Numbered from the stretch's first letter, positions 1 to 9,944 are shown. The stretch: DNA of 45,359 bases from Verrucomicrobiales bacterium (GCA_947460575.1 CANHIJ010000017.1:1-45359), one strand, 5' to 3'. Translations and numbers: made by a program. Notes: generated from the letters alone by a model not told the origin.

Positions 1-260
1 CAGCCATCTTTTGTGTTCTTTGTGTTCTTTGTGGTTAAAAATTATCACACCGCACGGGGAGCGTGGCATAGCTGGCCGGGAAGCCCTGACAGGGGAAATC
101 CAAAGAGGGTTAACCACAAAGAACACAAAGGGCACAAAAGGACCGGGGCCACTGAGGCGCCGCCACAAAAAGTCATTCTTTTCCAAATCGACCAATGACA
201 GCCAGTCAGTTACCCCTATCAAATGGCTAGCAGGGGGCCTTTCGCGCAGACGCCTTCCAG
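1..260. repeat. Upstream copy of a ~260-bp tandem repeat with inverted arms
   Basis: First of two adjacent copies (the second is 261-520). It contains a long inverted repeat: the left arm at 9-38 carries TTTGTGTTCTTTGTGGTTA and the right arm at 111-139 reads TAACCACAAAGAACACAAA, so a transcript could fold into a stem of almost 30 bp around a ~70-base loop. Short open frames here give low-complexity HKEHKEHK or TKNTKGTKG peptides and are not believable genes. Repeats with this core are familiar from intergenic regions of several environmental phyla (general knowledge). The window may start inside the element, so the left boundary is unknown. Confidence 0.8.
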
Positions 261-520
261 CAGCCATTTTTTGTGTTCTTTGTGTTCTTTGTGGTTAAAA
301 ATTACGATACTGAACGGGTCGCGTGGCATAGCTGGCCAGGAAGGCCTGACAGGGGAAATCCAAAGAGGGTCAACCACAAAGAACACAAAGGGCACAAAAG
401 GACCGGGGCTGCTGCGGTGCCGCCGCAAAAAGGTATTCTCATTCCCAAAACGACCATGGACAGCTCATGAGTTGCCCATGCCCATGGGCTGTTGGGGGGC
501 TTTTCGGGGGGACGCCTTGA
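261..520. repeat. Downstream copy of the ~260-bp tandem repeat
   Basis: Second copy, offset by about 260-262 bases from the first. Arms are at 269-298 and 371-399. The stretch CTGACAGGGGAAATCCAAAG between the arms and GGCACAAAAGGACCGGGGC after the right arm are identical in both copies. Divergence is concentrated in the loop and in the last 80 bases, where only GGGGGC-TTTCG-GACGCCTT blocks still match. From 521 to 681 no gene, terminator or convincing promoter was seen; that stretch is the leader of the oxidoreductase gene at 682. Confidence 0.8.
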
Positions 521-681
521 AACGCCTGCCGCCCGCTCGCTGCCGGGCGCACCGCTCCGACCCCGAGGTGTCTCCCGTGCAGTCAACTCTGATTTGCCCA
601 GGTCCGGTGAAATGAAAGCGCCTCGCCGCCCCGTATTCTCCGCTCTCCGGGCCTCAGTCCCTCTTCTTCAGCCACCCTCCT

Positions 682-2034
682 ATGAAACGTCGATCCTTCG
701 TCTCCACCTCCGCCGCCGCGGCCTTCGGCTTCCAATTCGTCCCCGCCCATGTGGTCCGCGCCCAAGGCACCGCCAAAACCCCCTCTAACAAAGTTCGCTT
801 AGCCGTGATCGGCTGCGGCGGCCAAGGCGGCGGTGACCTCGGCGCCATGGCCGATGAAGACATCGTGGCCCTCTGCGATGTCGATGACCGCCGCGCCGCG
901 GATAGCTTTAAGAAGTTCCCCAACGCCAAGCGCTTCAAGGACTTCCGCCAAATGTTCGACGCCATGTCCAAGGACATCGATGCCGTCCTGGTGGCCACCC
1001 CCGACCACACCCACGCGGTCGCCTCACTAGCCGCTATTGGCCATGGCAAGCACGTCTACTGCGAAAAACCGCTCGCCCACACCGTGGCCGAAGTGCGCGC
1101 CATGCGTCAAGCCGCCCTGGAACACAAAGTAATCACCCAGGTCGGCAATCAGGGCCATTCCTCCGACAGCATCCGCCTCTTCGTGGAAATGGTGCAGAGC
1201 GGCGCCATTGGCAAAGTTTCCGAAGTCCATGCTGGCTGCGACGCCTTCCGCGACGTCTATTGCCAAATCCGCGACCAAGCGAAACACACTTCTGAAAAAC
1301 CCGAGATCCCCAAGGAACTAGACTGGAACCTCTGGCTCGGGCCCACCGCCGACCGCGCCTACCATTCCGCCTACCTTCCCTTTAACTGGCGCGGCTTCAC
1401 CAACTTCGGCAGCGGCTGCATTGGCGACTGGATCTGCCACGTCCTCGACCCCTCCTTCTGGGCCCTCGACCTCGGTATGCCTACCGCCATCACTGCCGAA
1501 ACCAAGGGCTACGACCCCCAAAAGCACGCCGCCTACTATCCGCAAGGCACTAAAATCACCTTCGAATTCCCCGCCAAAGCCGCGCGCGGACCCGTCAAGG
1601 TCGTCTGGCACGACGGCGACTTCGGCATCCCCCAACCCGAAGAACTCACCAAGGAAGGGCGCAAAGTCGTCGGCACCGGCGCTGTCGTCATCGGCGACCA
1701 GGGCAAAATCATGCACGGTTCCCACGGCGCCGGCGGCTGCCGCCTCATCCCCGAGGCCCGCATGCAGGCCTACAAACTCCCCGAAAAAACCTTGGCCCGC
1801 ATCCCCGGCGGCCACCACCAAAATGACTGGCTCAACGCCATCCGCGAAAATCGCCCCGCCGGCTCCAGCTTCGAATACGGCGGCGCCCTCAGCGAAGTCG
1901 GCCTCCTCGGCATGATCGCGATCCGCCGCAGCGGCACCCGCTTGGAATACGACAGCCAAGCCATGAAGTTCACGAACGACGAAGCCGCCAACAGCTTCCT
2001 CACCCCCACCTACCGCCAGGGCTGGAAAATGTAG
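682..2034 (+). CDS. Tat-exported Gfo/Idh/MocA-family oxidoreductase
   Basis: A 450-residue NAD(P)-dependent sugar/inositol dehydrogenase-type protein. The N-terminus MKRRSF followed by an alanine-rich stretch ending in VRAQ is a twin-arginine leader, so the folded enzyme, probably with cofactor, is exported. The Rossmann glycine motif GCGGQG is at 44-49, an acidic residue follows in CDVD (65-68), and the family EKP motif is at 128-130, within CEKPLAHT. The long C-terminal half fits the dimerisation/substrate domain of Tat-type members common in PVC bacteria. It lies upstream of the cytochrome/DUF1501 block on the same strand, separated by a terminator-like hairpin. The substrate cannot be read from the sequence; a sugar or sugar acid is the default expectation. 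Confidence 0.9.
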   Translation: MKRRSFVSTSAAAAFGFQFVPAHVVRAQGTAKTPSNKVRLAVIGCGGQGGGDLGAMADEDIVALCDVDDRRAADSFKKFPNAKRFKDFRQMFDAMSKDIDAVLVATPDHTHAVASLAAIGHGKHVYCEKPLAHTVAEVRAMRQAALEHKVITQVGNQGHSSDSIRLFVEMVQSGAIGKVSEVHAGCDAFRDVYCQIRDQAKHTSEKPEIPKELDWNLWLGPTADRAYHSAYLPFNWRGFTNFGSGCIGDWICHVLDPSFWALDLGMPTAITAETKGYDPQKHAAYYPQGTKITFEFPAKAARGPVKVVWHDGDFGIPQPEELTKEGRKVVGTGAVVIGDQGKIMHGSHGAGGCRLIPEARMQAYKLPEKTLARIPGGHHQNDWLNAIRENRPAGSSFEYGGALSEVGLLGMIAIRRSGTRLEYDSQAMKFTNDEAANSFLTPTYRQGWKM

Positions 2035-2057
2035 CCTCCCCCAGCCTTCCGCCTCCA

Positions 2058-2124
2058 GGGCGGCCCTCTCCGCGCGACCCGGCTTTGCCAGGAAGCGCTA
2101 GGGAAGGCCGCCCGTTTCTTTTTC
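2058..2124 (+). terminator. Candidate intrinsic terminator after the oxidoreductase
   Basis: GGGCGGCC at 2058-2065 pairs with GGCCGCCC at 2106-2113, with an internal hairpin CCGGCTTTGCCAGG between them, followed by TTTCTTTTT. The long loop makes it weaker than a textbook terminator, but it falls in the only sizeable gap (191 bases) between the oxidoreductase and the cytochrome gene. The rest of that gap holds nothing recognisable. Confidence 0.5.
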
Positions 2125-2225
2125 CCCCTCCGTTTCCCCACTCCCCGCCCATTATCCCATCTCGGCAAAGCGCCCTGGGAAGCATCGGGCCTTGAAAGAT
2201 TTCCCCAGACCTGCGTTCATGGAGT

Positions 2226-5200
2226 ATGCCTTCCGCTCGCTCTATTTTGACGCTTTGCCTCCTGCCCCTCGGCAGCCTGCTCTCCGCCCCCATCGCCCGG
2301 GCGGAGGCTCCCATCTCTTTCAATAGGCAAATCCAGCCCATCCTCTCGGAATATTGCTATCATTGCCACGGGCCCGACTCCTCCACCCGCAAGCCCAAGA
2401 GCGACCCCCTCCGCCTCGACGGCGAAGCCTTCGCCCTTGCCCCGCGCGGCGACGCCGCTCCCGCCATCGTCAAAGGCCAACCCGCCAAATCTGCCCTGGT
2501 GCAGCGGATCCACAGCCAGGACGCCGACGAAGTCATGCCGCCCCCGGATTCCCTCAAACAACTGAAACCTGAAGAAATCGCCCTGCTCGAGCGCTGGATC
2601 GCCGAAGGCGCCACCTACGAAAAGCACTGGTCCTATCTCCCCCCGGTCAAACCTCCGCTCCCCCCCGCCACCGGGGCCGACCTCACGGAAATCGACCACT
2701 TCGTGTCCGCAAAACTGGCCACCGCCCAGCTGAAAATGAATCCCCCCGAGGACCCGGCTCGCGCCTATCGCCGCCTCAGCTATGACCTAACCGGCCTGCC
2801 GCCTCAGCCCGCCGATCTCGCCGCCTTCCTCGCCGACCACTCCCCGCAAGCCTGGGAGCGCGCCGCGGACCGCCTCCTCGCCACCGACGCCTGCGCCGAA
2901 CAATTCGCCCGCCAGTGGCTCGACGCCGTCCGCTACGGCGATACTCACGGCATCCACATCGACAACTTCCGCTCCATTTGGCCCTACCGCGACTGGGTCA
3001 TCCAGGCCTTCAAATCCAACCAACCCTTCAACCAGTTCACCATCGAACAGATGGCCGGCGACCTCATCCCCCAGGCCAGCCCCGCCCAAAAAGTCGCTAG
3101 CGGCTACAACCGCTGCATGCCCACCACCGGCGAAGGCGGCGCCATCGGCGAAGAATACGAAGCCATCTACGCCAAAGACCGCGCCGACACCATGGGCGCC
3201 GTCTGGCTGGGCCTCACCGTCGGTTGCGCCGCCTGCCACGACCACAAGTTCGACCCCATCTCCACTAAGGACTTCTATTCCCTAACGTCGTTCTTTAGGA
3301 ACTCTCCCATGTCCGCCCTCGACGGCAACAACGCCGAGCACGCCCCTGTCTTGAGTCTCCCCAGCGAGGCCGACCAGGCCCGCCTCCAGGCGCTCCCCGG
3401 AGAATTGGCCGCCCGCCGCCAGGCCCTCGAGCAGCGCCGCAGCCAAGCCCAAACCGAATTCACCGCCTGGTTGGCCGCGCAATCCACCAGCCCCCCCGAG
3501 GAACCCGCCGCCTCGGCCCTGGCCTTGCACCTTCCCCTCCATGAAGCCGCCCGCGTCTTCCGCGGCACCAGCCAGGGCCAAGTCGTCACCTGGACCGAGT
3601 CCACCGAAAAATTTGACGCCCTAACCGGCCCCATCGCCCAAGGCCAAGCCCTCACCGGTGCCGCCCCCGTTTTCACCCGCGAGGGCCAAGCCAGCTTTGG
3701 CCTCCTCATGAAAAGCGAAGGGCCAGCGTCCGGCGCCCTCCTTTCCCGCATGGACCGCGCCCGCGCCTACCGCGGCTGGGACCTCTTCCTCACCGAGGGC
3801 CGCCCCGCCGTTCACATCGTCGACCAATGGCCCGACCGCGCCTTGAAGGTCACCGCCCGCAAAGCCCTCGCCCCCGGGGCCTGGCACCAACTCATGGCCG
3901 TCTTCGACGGATCCAAAGTCGGCGCCGATGCCCTCGCCCTCTACGTCGACGGCGTCCTCCAAGAAGTGAATGTCGAATTCAACGCCCTCGGCCCAGACAT
4001 CGCCATTGATTCCCCGCTGCGCATCGGCGCCCGCAGCGACGGCGCCGACAAGTTAGACAGCCCCCTCACCGCCAAGGTCGCGGTCCAGGACGTCCGCCTC
4101 TACAGCCAGGCCCTCAGCCCAGACCAAGTGGCCCGCCTCGCCCTCCAACTGCCCCTCCGCCAGTTCCTCGCCACCCCCGAAGCCGCGCGCACCGAACCCC
4201 AAAAAACCGAAATGCTGGACCGCTGGGCTAACCTGTTCGACCACGCCGGCCTCGCGATCAAAAGCCAAATCGCCACCCTCGAACAAGAAGATCGCGCCAT
4301 CCAACAGCGCAGCGTCAAAACCTTAGTCATGGAGGAAAACCCCCAGGAACCCTTCGCCTTCGTCCTGGCCCGCGGCGACTACCGCAAAAAAACCGACCGC
4401 GTCGGCCCGACCGCCCCGGCCTCCCTGCCCCCCATGGACGCCGCCGCCCCCCGCAACCGACTCGGCCTCGCCCAATGGCTCGTCTCCCCGCAAAACCCCC
4501 TAACTGCCCGCGTCACGGTCAACCGCATTTGGAGCTTCCTCTTCGGCACCGGCATCGTCGAAACCACCGAAGACCTCGGCATCAGCGGCGCCCGCCCGGT
4601 CGATCAAGACCTCCTTGACTGGCAAGCCGTGGCCTTCATGGAAAGTGGTTGGGATTACCGCGCCATGGTCAAACGCATCGTGTTGTCCCAAACCTACCGC
4701 CAGTCCGCCGCCGTCGATGCTGAAAAGTTAGAAAAAGACCCCCTCAACCGCCTCAGCTCTCGCGGCCCGCGCTACCGCCTCGACGCCGAACAAATCCGCG
4801 ACGGCGCCCTCGCCACCTCCGGCCTCCTCGTCCCCAAAATCGGCGGCCCTCCGGTGCGCCCCTACCAACCCGAAGGCGTCTGGGAGGCCGTCGCCATGAA
4901 GGAGTCCAATACCCGCAACTACCAGCAAGACCAAGGCGAAAGCCTCTACCGCCGCTCCCTCTACACCCTCTGGAAGCGCACCGCCCCCCCCGCGAGCATG
5001 GACATCCTCAACGCCCCCAGCCGCGAGACCTTCTGCACCCGCCGCGAGCGCACCAATACCCCCCTCCAGGCCTTCGTCACCATGAACGACCCCCAATTCG
5101 TCGAGGCCGCCCGCCAACTCGCCGCCCTCGCCCTCGCTTCCTCTCCAGACGCAAACGCTAGGCTCGACTTCATCACCCTGCGCCTCCTCGCCCGCCCCTT

Positions 5201-5399
5201 CTCTGCCGCCGAGCGCGCCGTCTCCCAGCGCACCCGCGATCGCGCCCTAGCGATTTACCAGGCCGACCCCGCCGCCGCCCAAGCCCTCATCGCAGTGGGT
5301 GCCTCCAAGGCCGAGCCCACCCTCGCTCCCGCCGAACTGGCCGCCTGGACCGTCGTCGCCAGCCAGGTCTTCAACACCGACGAAGCCCTCACTAAATAG
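2226..5399 (+). CDS. PSD1/DUF1549-DUF1553 cytochrome-like protein with internal LamG-like domain
   Basis: A 1057-residue secreted protein of the 'Planctomycete cytochrome C' type. A signal peptide (about residues 1-27, ending APIARAEA) precedes a PSCyt1-type heme motif CYHCH at 44-48. DUF1549 follows, with RRLSYDLTGLPP near 182 and CAACHDHKFDP near 333, where a second CxxCH sits. Residues about 420-645 look like a concanavalin/LamG insertion (YVDGVLQE, RIGARSDG, AVQDVRLYSQAL). DUF1553 begins near 743 (RNRLGLAQWL) and ends with the TNTPLQAFVTMNDPQF stretch near 945. The next gene, 19 bases downstream, is its usual DUF1501 partner. Biochemical function of the family is not established; periplasmic or surface polysaccharide binding or oxidation is a common guess. 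Confidence 0.9.
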   Translation: MPSARSILTLCLLPLGSLLSAPIARAEAPISFNRQIQPILSEYCYHCHGPDSSTRKPKSDPLRLDGEAFALAPRGDAAPAIVKGQPAKSALVQRIHSQDADEVMPPPDSLKQLKPEEIALLERWIAEGATYEKHWSYLPPVKPPLPPATGADLTEIDHFVSAKLATAQLKMNPPEDPARAYRRLSYDLTGLPPQPADLAAFLADHSPQAWERAADRLLATDACAEQFARQWLDAVRYGDTHGIHIDNFRSIWPYRDWVIQAFKSNQPFNQFTIEQMAGDLIPQASPAQKVASGYNRCMPTTGEGGAIGEEYEAIYAKDRADTMGAVWLGLTVGCAACHDHKFDPISTKDFYSLTSFFRNSPMSALDGNNAEHAPVLSLPSEADQARLQALPGELAARRQALEQRRSQAQTEFTAWLAAQSTSPPEEPAASALALHLPLHEAARVFRGTSQGQVVTWTESTEKFDALTGPIAQGQALTGAAPVFTREGQASFGLLMKSEGPASGALLSRMDRARAYRGWDLFLTEGRPAVHIVDQWPDRALKVTARKALAPGAWHQLMAVFDGSKVGADALALYVDGVLQEVNVEFNALGPDIAIDSPLRIGARSDGADKLDSPLTAKVAVQDVRLYSQALSPDQVARLALQLPLRQFLATPEAARTEPQKTEMLDRWANLFDHAGLAIKSQIATLEQEDRAIQQRSVKTLVMEENPQEPFAFVLARGDYRKKTDRVGPTAPASLPPMDAAAPRNRLGLAQWLVSPQNPLTARVTVNRIWSFLFGTGIVETTEDLGISGARPVDQDLLDWQAVAFMESGWDYRAMVKRIVLSQTYRQSAAVDAEKLEKDPLNRLSSRGPRYRLDAEQIRDGALATSGLLVPKIGGPPVRPYQPEGVWEAVAMKESNTRNYQQDQGESLYRRSLYTLWKRTAPPASMDILNAPSRETFCTRRERTNTPLQAFVTMNDPQFVEAARQLAALALASSPDANARLDFITLRLLARPFSAAERAVSQRTRDRALAIYQADPAAAQALIAVGASKAEPTLAPAELAAWTVVASQVFNTDEALTK

Positions 5400-5418
5400 C
5401 CCCAGTCCTTTTTCTATC

Positions 5419-6885
5419 ATGTTTTCCCCCGCTTCCCTCCCCCTCCTCCAAACGTGGAACGGCGCCGTCAACCGCCGCCAGTTCTTCCGCCGCAACGCCA
5501 TGGGCCTCGGCGCCGCCGCCCTGGCCTCCCTCCTCGGCCAAGGCCGCAGTCTCGCCAGCGACCTCCCCCCAGGCACTCACTTCCCTCCCAAGGCCAAGCG
5601 CGCCATCTACATCTCCCTCATCGGCGCCCCCTCCCAACTCGACCTCTTCGACTACAAACCCAACCTCAAGGCCGCCTTCCGCAAGGACCTCAAGGACTTC
5701 CTCGCCGCCCAGGGCGAGCGCCTCACCGGCATGACCGCCGGCCAGGGCGCCTTCCCGGTCGCCCCCTCGATCTTCAAATTCTCCCAGCACGGCCAGTCCG
5801 GCGCTTGGCTCAGCGAAACCCTCCCCTGGACCGCCAAGGTCGCGGACGATCTCTGCATCATCCGCTCCATGAAAACCGACGCCATCAACCACGAGCCCGC
5901 TAATCAGTTGATGTACACCGGCAACATGAACAGCGGAAAGCCCTCCATCGGTTCCTGGCTCTCCTGGGGCCTTGGTTCCATGAACCAGGACCTCCCCACC
6001 TTCGTGGTCCTCCACGCCACCCACTCCAATCCCAATTCTAACGTCCAGGCCATCTCCGCCCGCCTCTGGGGCTCCGGCTTCCTCCCCGGCAAACACGCCG
6101 GCGTCTCCCTCCGCGCCAAAGGCGATCCCGTTCTCTTCCTCAAAGACGCCCCCGGCATCTCCCGCGAACTCCGCCGCCAAATGCTCGACGGCCTCGGTGA
6201 ACTCAACCATGCCGCCTACCAACAAGTCGGCGACCCCGAGATCCAAACGCGCACCCAGCAATACGAAATGGCCTTCCGTATGCAAGCCAGCGTCCCCGAC
6301 CTAACGGACCTCAGCGGCGAAAGCGACCAAACCTACGAACTCTACGGCGCCGATTCCAAGGACCGCGGCACTTTTGCCAATAGCGCCCTGATGGCCCGTC
6401 GCCTCGTCGAGCGCGGCGTCCGCTTCGTCCAAATCTTTCACCGCGGCTGGGACCAACACGGCTCTCTCCCCCGCGATATCGCCGCCCAATGCAAGGACGT
6501 CGACCAAGCCTGCTACGGCCTCATCCAAGACCTTAAACAGCGCGGCCTCCTCGACGATACCCTCGTCGTCTTCGGCGGCGAATTCGGCCGCACCGTCTAC
6601 TCCCAAGGCAATCTCTCCGAAACCGACTACGGCCGCGATCACCACCCGCGCTGCTTCAGCCTCTGGGCCGCCGGCGGCGGCATCAAAAAAGGCCTCACCT
6701 ACGGCGAAACCGACGAGATGGGTTATAATATCGTCAAAGACCCCGTCCACGTCCACGATTTCCACGCCACCCTCCTCAACCAACTCGGCATCAACCACGA
6801 GCGCCTCACCTTTAAGTACCAAGGCCTCGACCAGCGCCTCACCGGCGTGGAACCCTGCAAAGTCGTCAAAGGGATCATCGCCTAG
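5419..6885 (+). CDS. DUF1501 family protein, Tat-exported (first copy)
   Basis: A 488-residue DUF1501 protein starting at the ATG 19 bases after the cytochrome stop; an upstream in-frame start at 5299 would lie inside the preceding gene and add a proline-rich shadow sequence. The leader NRRQFFRRNAMGLG followed by AAALASLL is a twin-arginine signal. The family belongs to the alkaline phosphatase/sulfatase superfamily: LIGAPSQLDLFDYKPN near the N-terminus, LVERGVRFVQIFHRGWD in the middle, and GGEFGRT plus GRDHHPRCFSLWAAG towards the C-terminus. In PVC genomes these proteins nearly always follow DUF1549/DUF1553 cytochromes, which suggests a shared extracytoplasmic complex (inference). Catalytic activity is unknown. 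Confidence 0.9.
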   Translation: MFSPASLPLLQTWNGAVNRRQFFRRNAMGLGAAALASLLGQGRSLASDLPPGTHFPPKAKRAIYISLIGAPSQLDLFDYKPNLKAAFRKDLKDFLAAQGERLTGMTAGQGAFPVAPSIFKFSQHGQSGAWLSETLPWTAKVADDLCIIRSMKTDAINHEPANQLMYTGNMNSGKPSIGSWLSWGLGSMNQDLPTFVVLHATHSNPNSNVQAISARLWGSGFLPGKHAGVSLRAKGDPVLFLKDAPGISRELRRQMLDGLGELNHAAYQQVGDPEIQTRTQQYEMAFRMQASVPDLTDLSGESDQTYELYGADSKDRGTFANSALMARRLVERGVRFVQIFHRGWDQHGSLPRDIAAQCKDVDQACYGLIQDLKQRGLLDDTLVVFGGEFGRTVYSQGNLSETDYGRDHHPRCFSLWAAGGGIKKGLTYGETDEMGYNIVKDPVHVHDFHATLLNQLGINHERLTFKYQGLDQRLTGVEPCKVVKGIIA

Positions 6886-6944
6886 CACCAAGCCAGTTCC
6901 CGCCCCCAGGATCCCCCCTGAAAGATTCTACCCTCCGAGGGGTT

Positions 6945-9944
6945 ATGGCCTTGATGCCCCGCCCTACCGCCCCCTGGATCCGCCTCGCCGTCGGCGCCGC
7001 CGCGGCTCTGCTGATCCCCCGCGCCCCGGCCGCGGCCCCCAACTTCGCCCGCGACATTCAGCCCCTCCTTGCCGCCCACTGCCTCAAGTGCCACGGCCCA
7101 GAAAAACAAAAGGCCGGCCTCCGCCTCGACCACCGCGCCTCCGCTCTCCAAGGCGGCGATGATGGCCCCGTCATTGCCGTCGGTCAAAGCCACGCCAGCC
7201 CCCTCCTCCAGCGCGTCACCAGTCAGGACCCTGACCAAATCATGCCCCCCGAGGGCTCCCCCCTCAGCCCCCCGGAAATCGCCCTGCTGCGCGACTGGAT
7301 TGACCAAGGCGCCCCCTGGCCCGAAGGCGATCCCATCGCCCCTAACACCCACTGGTCCCTCCAGCCTCTTCAGGCCCCCGCCCTCCCCGCCGATTCCCTT
7401 CAGCCCATCGACGCCCTGATCCGCGCCCGCCTCCACCAAGACGGACTCGATCTCGCCCCTCCAGCTGATCGCCCCACCCTGATCCGGCGCCTCAGCTTTG
7501 ACTTGATCGGGCTGCCGCCCTCCCCAGAGGAAATCGACGCCTTCGTCGAAGACCCTTCCCCCCTAGCCTACACCACGTTGGTGGAGCGCCTCCTCGCCTC
7601 GCCCCACTACGGCGAGCGCTGGGGTCGCCATTGGCTCGACGTGGCCCGCTACACCGAAAGCCAAGGCTTTGAATACGATAGGCTCCGCGACAACGCCTGG
7701 CACTACCGCGACTACGTCATTAAGAGCTTCAATGCCGACAAGCCCTACGACCAGTTCATGCGCGAGCAGATCGCCGGCGATGTCCTGGAACCCGTCACCA
7801 GCGAAGGCATCGTGGCCACTAGCCTCCTCGTCTGCGGCCCCTGGGACCAAGCCGGCAATGCCCAGGCCAATGCCACCCAGCGCGCCATCACCCGCGAAGA
7901 TGAACTAGAGGACATGCTAGGCGTGGTCGGCCAGTCCTTCCTGGGCCTCACCATCAACTGCGCCCGCTGCCACACCCACAAATTCGACCCCATCCCCCAC
8001 ACCGACTACTACCGCCTCAAATCCGTCTTCGAAGGCGTCAAACACGGCGAGCGCTCCATCGCCTCAGCTGCGGATACCCAGGCCCGCGAGGCCGAAAAAG
8101 AAGCCCTGCAAAGTCAAATCGCCGGAGCCTCCTCGCAGCTCACCGTCCTCGAAGCCGACGGGGCCCAACAGGCCGCGGCCCAGCACCCCGCCCAAGCCGC
8201 CCCCCTCCTCGGGCCCTCCCCTCTCTGGTCCTGGAATTTTGCCCCCGCTTCGCCTACCCCGCCCAGCGGCGAGGCACTGGGCGGCGCCGCCATCGCCAAC
8301 GGATTTTTGGTCCTCCCCCGCGAGGGCGCCTATTTTCAATCGCCACCCCTAACGCAAGACATCCGCGAAAAAACCCTTGAGGCCTGGGTCACCCTAGCAA
8401 GCCTCAACCAGGGCGGCGGGGGCGCTATTTCCCTGGAGCGCCAGGACGGCAGCGTCTTCGACGCCCTCGTCTTCGGCGAGGGGCAAACCCGGCGCTGGAC
8501 CGCCGGCAGCGAAGGCTTCGCCCGCACCCGCCCGCTCGAGACCCCCGAAGAAGCGGCCGCGGCCGACACCGTCATCCAAATCGCGGCCGTCTACCGCGCC
8601 GACCACAGCGTCGCCCTCTTCCGCAACGGCGCCCCCCTCGGGCAGCCCTACACCCCGGCCTCGCCCCTGCAGACCTTTCCCGCCGGAGCCGCCCATATAT
8701 TGCTCGGAAAGCGCCACACCGGCGGCGGCCAGCCCTGGCTCACCGGCAGCATCCAACAGGCCGCCCTCTACGACCGCGCCCTCTCCCCCGCAGAAGTCGC
8801 CGACTCCTTCCACCGCGGCGCCCAAACCCTCTCCCAAAGCCATATCCTAGCCGCCCTCACGCCAGCACAGCGCCTGGCTTGGGACGCCGCCCTCGCCGCC
8901 CGCGCCCAAGCCCGCGCCGCCCTTACCACCCTAGCAGAGCGCAGCACCGCCCAATCTTACGTCGGCGTCCGCGTCCAACCCACTCCCACCCGCCGCCTCC
9001 TCCGCGGCGAGGTCAATGCCCCCGATGCCGTGGTCGCCCCCGCCGCCCTCGCCTCCATCTACCCACCAGGCGCCGATTTCGCCCTTCCCCCCGACGCCCC
9101 CGAAGCCGCCCGCCGCCTTAAACTAGCCGATTGGCTCTGCGACCCCCGCCACCCCCTCCCCGCCCGCGTCATGGCCAACCGCGTCTGGCACCTCCACTTC
9201 GGCCAAGGCATTGTCGCCACCCCCAACGACTTCGGCGCGGCCGGATTGCCCCCCACTCACCCCGCTCTCCTCGACTGGTTAGCCACCCAATTCATCCAAA
9301 GCGGCTGGAGTGTCAAAGCCCTGCACCGCCTCATCCTCCACTCCGCCACCTACCGCCAAAGCTCCGCCTTCTCCGCTCCCGCCGCCGCCCGCGACGCCGA
9401 CAACCTCCTGCTCTGGCGCTTCCCCCCCCGCCGCCTCGAAGCCGAAGCCGTCCGCGATAGCATGCTCGCGGTTAGCGGTCAGCTCAACCCCGCCCCCGGC
9501 GGCCCCGGCTTCCGCCCCTTCACCACCAGCGAATACGGCGCTACTTTCTATCAGCTAGTCGACCGCAGCGAGCCCGCCTTCAACCGCCGCACCATCTACC
9601 GCATCAACGTCAATAGCGGCAAGGACCCCCTCCTCGACGCCTTCGATTGCCCCGACCCCTCCGTCAAAACGCCCCGCCGCGGCGTCACCACCACCCCCCT
9701 CCAGGCTCTCGAACTCATGAACAATTCCTTCGTGCTCCGCCAAGCCAAACACCTTGCCGAGCGCGCCCAGCAACCCCACCCCGACAATCTCCCCGCCGCC
9801 ATCCACCGCGCCTACCGCCTCGCCCTCGGCCGCCCCCCTTCCCCCGACGAAGCCGCCCGCGCCGCCGCCGCCGCCCGCCAGCGCGGCCTCCCCAGCGTTT
9901 GCTGGGCCCTTCTCAATTCCACCGAATTTGTCTATGCCCCCTGA
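6945..9944 (+). CDS. Second PSD1/DUF1549-DUF1553 cytochrome-like protein
   Basis: A 999-residue paralogue of the protein at 2226. The N-terminus is a hydrophobic, alanine-rich export signal (about 1-30), then NFARDIQPLL and the heme motif CLKCH at 46-50. DUF1549 has RRLSFDLIGLPP at about 182 and CARCHTHKFDP near 339. A LamG-like insertion spans roughly 430-620. DUF1553 starts near 723 (RRLKLADWL) and contains GVTTTPLQALELMNNSF near 912. GAGGGG lies a few bases upstream of the ATG and may serve as ribosome-binding site. The stop overlaps the start of the following DUF1501 gene by 11 bases, implying translational coupling. Domain order matches the first copy, but sequence differs widely, so the duplication is old or the copies were acquired separately. 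Confidence 0.9.
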   Translation: MALMPRPTAPWIRLAVGAAAALLIPRAPAAAPNFARDIQPLLAAHCLKCHGPEKQKAGLRLDHRASALQGGDDGPVIAVGQSHASPLLQRVTSQDPDQIMPPEGSPLSPPEIALLRDWIDQGAPWPEGDPIAPNTHWSLQPLQAPALPADSLQPIDALIRARLHQDGLDLAPPADRPTLIRRLSFDLIGLPPSPEEIDAFVEDPSPLAYTTLVERLLASPHYGERWGRHWLDVARYTESQGFEYDRLRDNAWHYRDYVIKSFNADKPYDQFMREQIAGDVLEPVTSEGIVATSLLVCGPWDQAGNAQANATQRAITREDELEDMLGVVGQSFLGLTINCARCHTHKFDPIPHTDYYRLKSVFEGVKHGERSIASAADTQAREAEKEALQSQIAGASSQLTVLEADGAQQAAAQHPAQAAPLLGPSPLWSWNFAPASPTPPSGEALGGAAIANGFLVLPREGAYFQSPPLTQDIREKTLEAWVTLASLNQGGGGAISLERQDGSVFDALVFGEGQTRRWTAGSEGFARTRPLETPEEAAAADTVIQIAAVYRADHSVALFRNGAPLGQPYTPASPLQTFPAGAAHILLGKRHTGGGQPWLTGSIQQAALYDRALSPAEVADSFHRGAQTLSQSHILAALTPAQRLAWDAALAARAQARAALTTLAERSTAQSYVGVRVQPTPTRRLLRGEVNAPDAVVAPAALASIYPPGADFALPPDAPEAARRLKLADWLCDPRHPLPARVMANRVWHLHFGQGIVATPNDFGAAGLPPTHPALLDWLATQFIQSGWSVKALHRLILHSATYRQSSAFSAPAAARDADNLLLWRFPPRRLEAEAVRDSMLAVSGQLNPAPGGPGFRPFTTSEYGATFYQLVDRSEPAFNRRTIYRINVNSGKDPLLDAFDCPDPSVKTPRRGVTTTPLQALELMNNSFVLRQAKHLAERAQQPHPDNLPAAIHRAYRLALGRPPSPDEAARAAAAARQRGLPSVCWALLNSTEFVYAP

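Noticed and set aside
1..520. CRISPR array at the left edge
   Set aside because: Only two long copies with internal inverted arms; no short regularly spaced repeats and no cas genes.
5392..6285. Long glycine/alanine/valine/glutamate-rich open frames opposite the cytochrome and DUF1501 genes (also 1318-1959, 9913-11313, 12891-13682, 15936-16805, 19103-19933)
   Set aside because: They arise from the C-rich wobble positions of the plus-strand genes. They have no domain motifs, and the sense frames have clear families.
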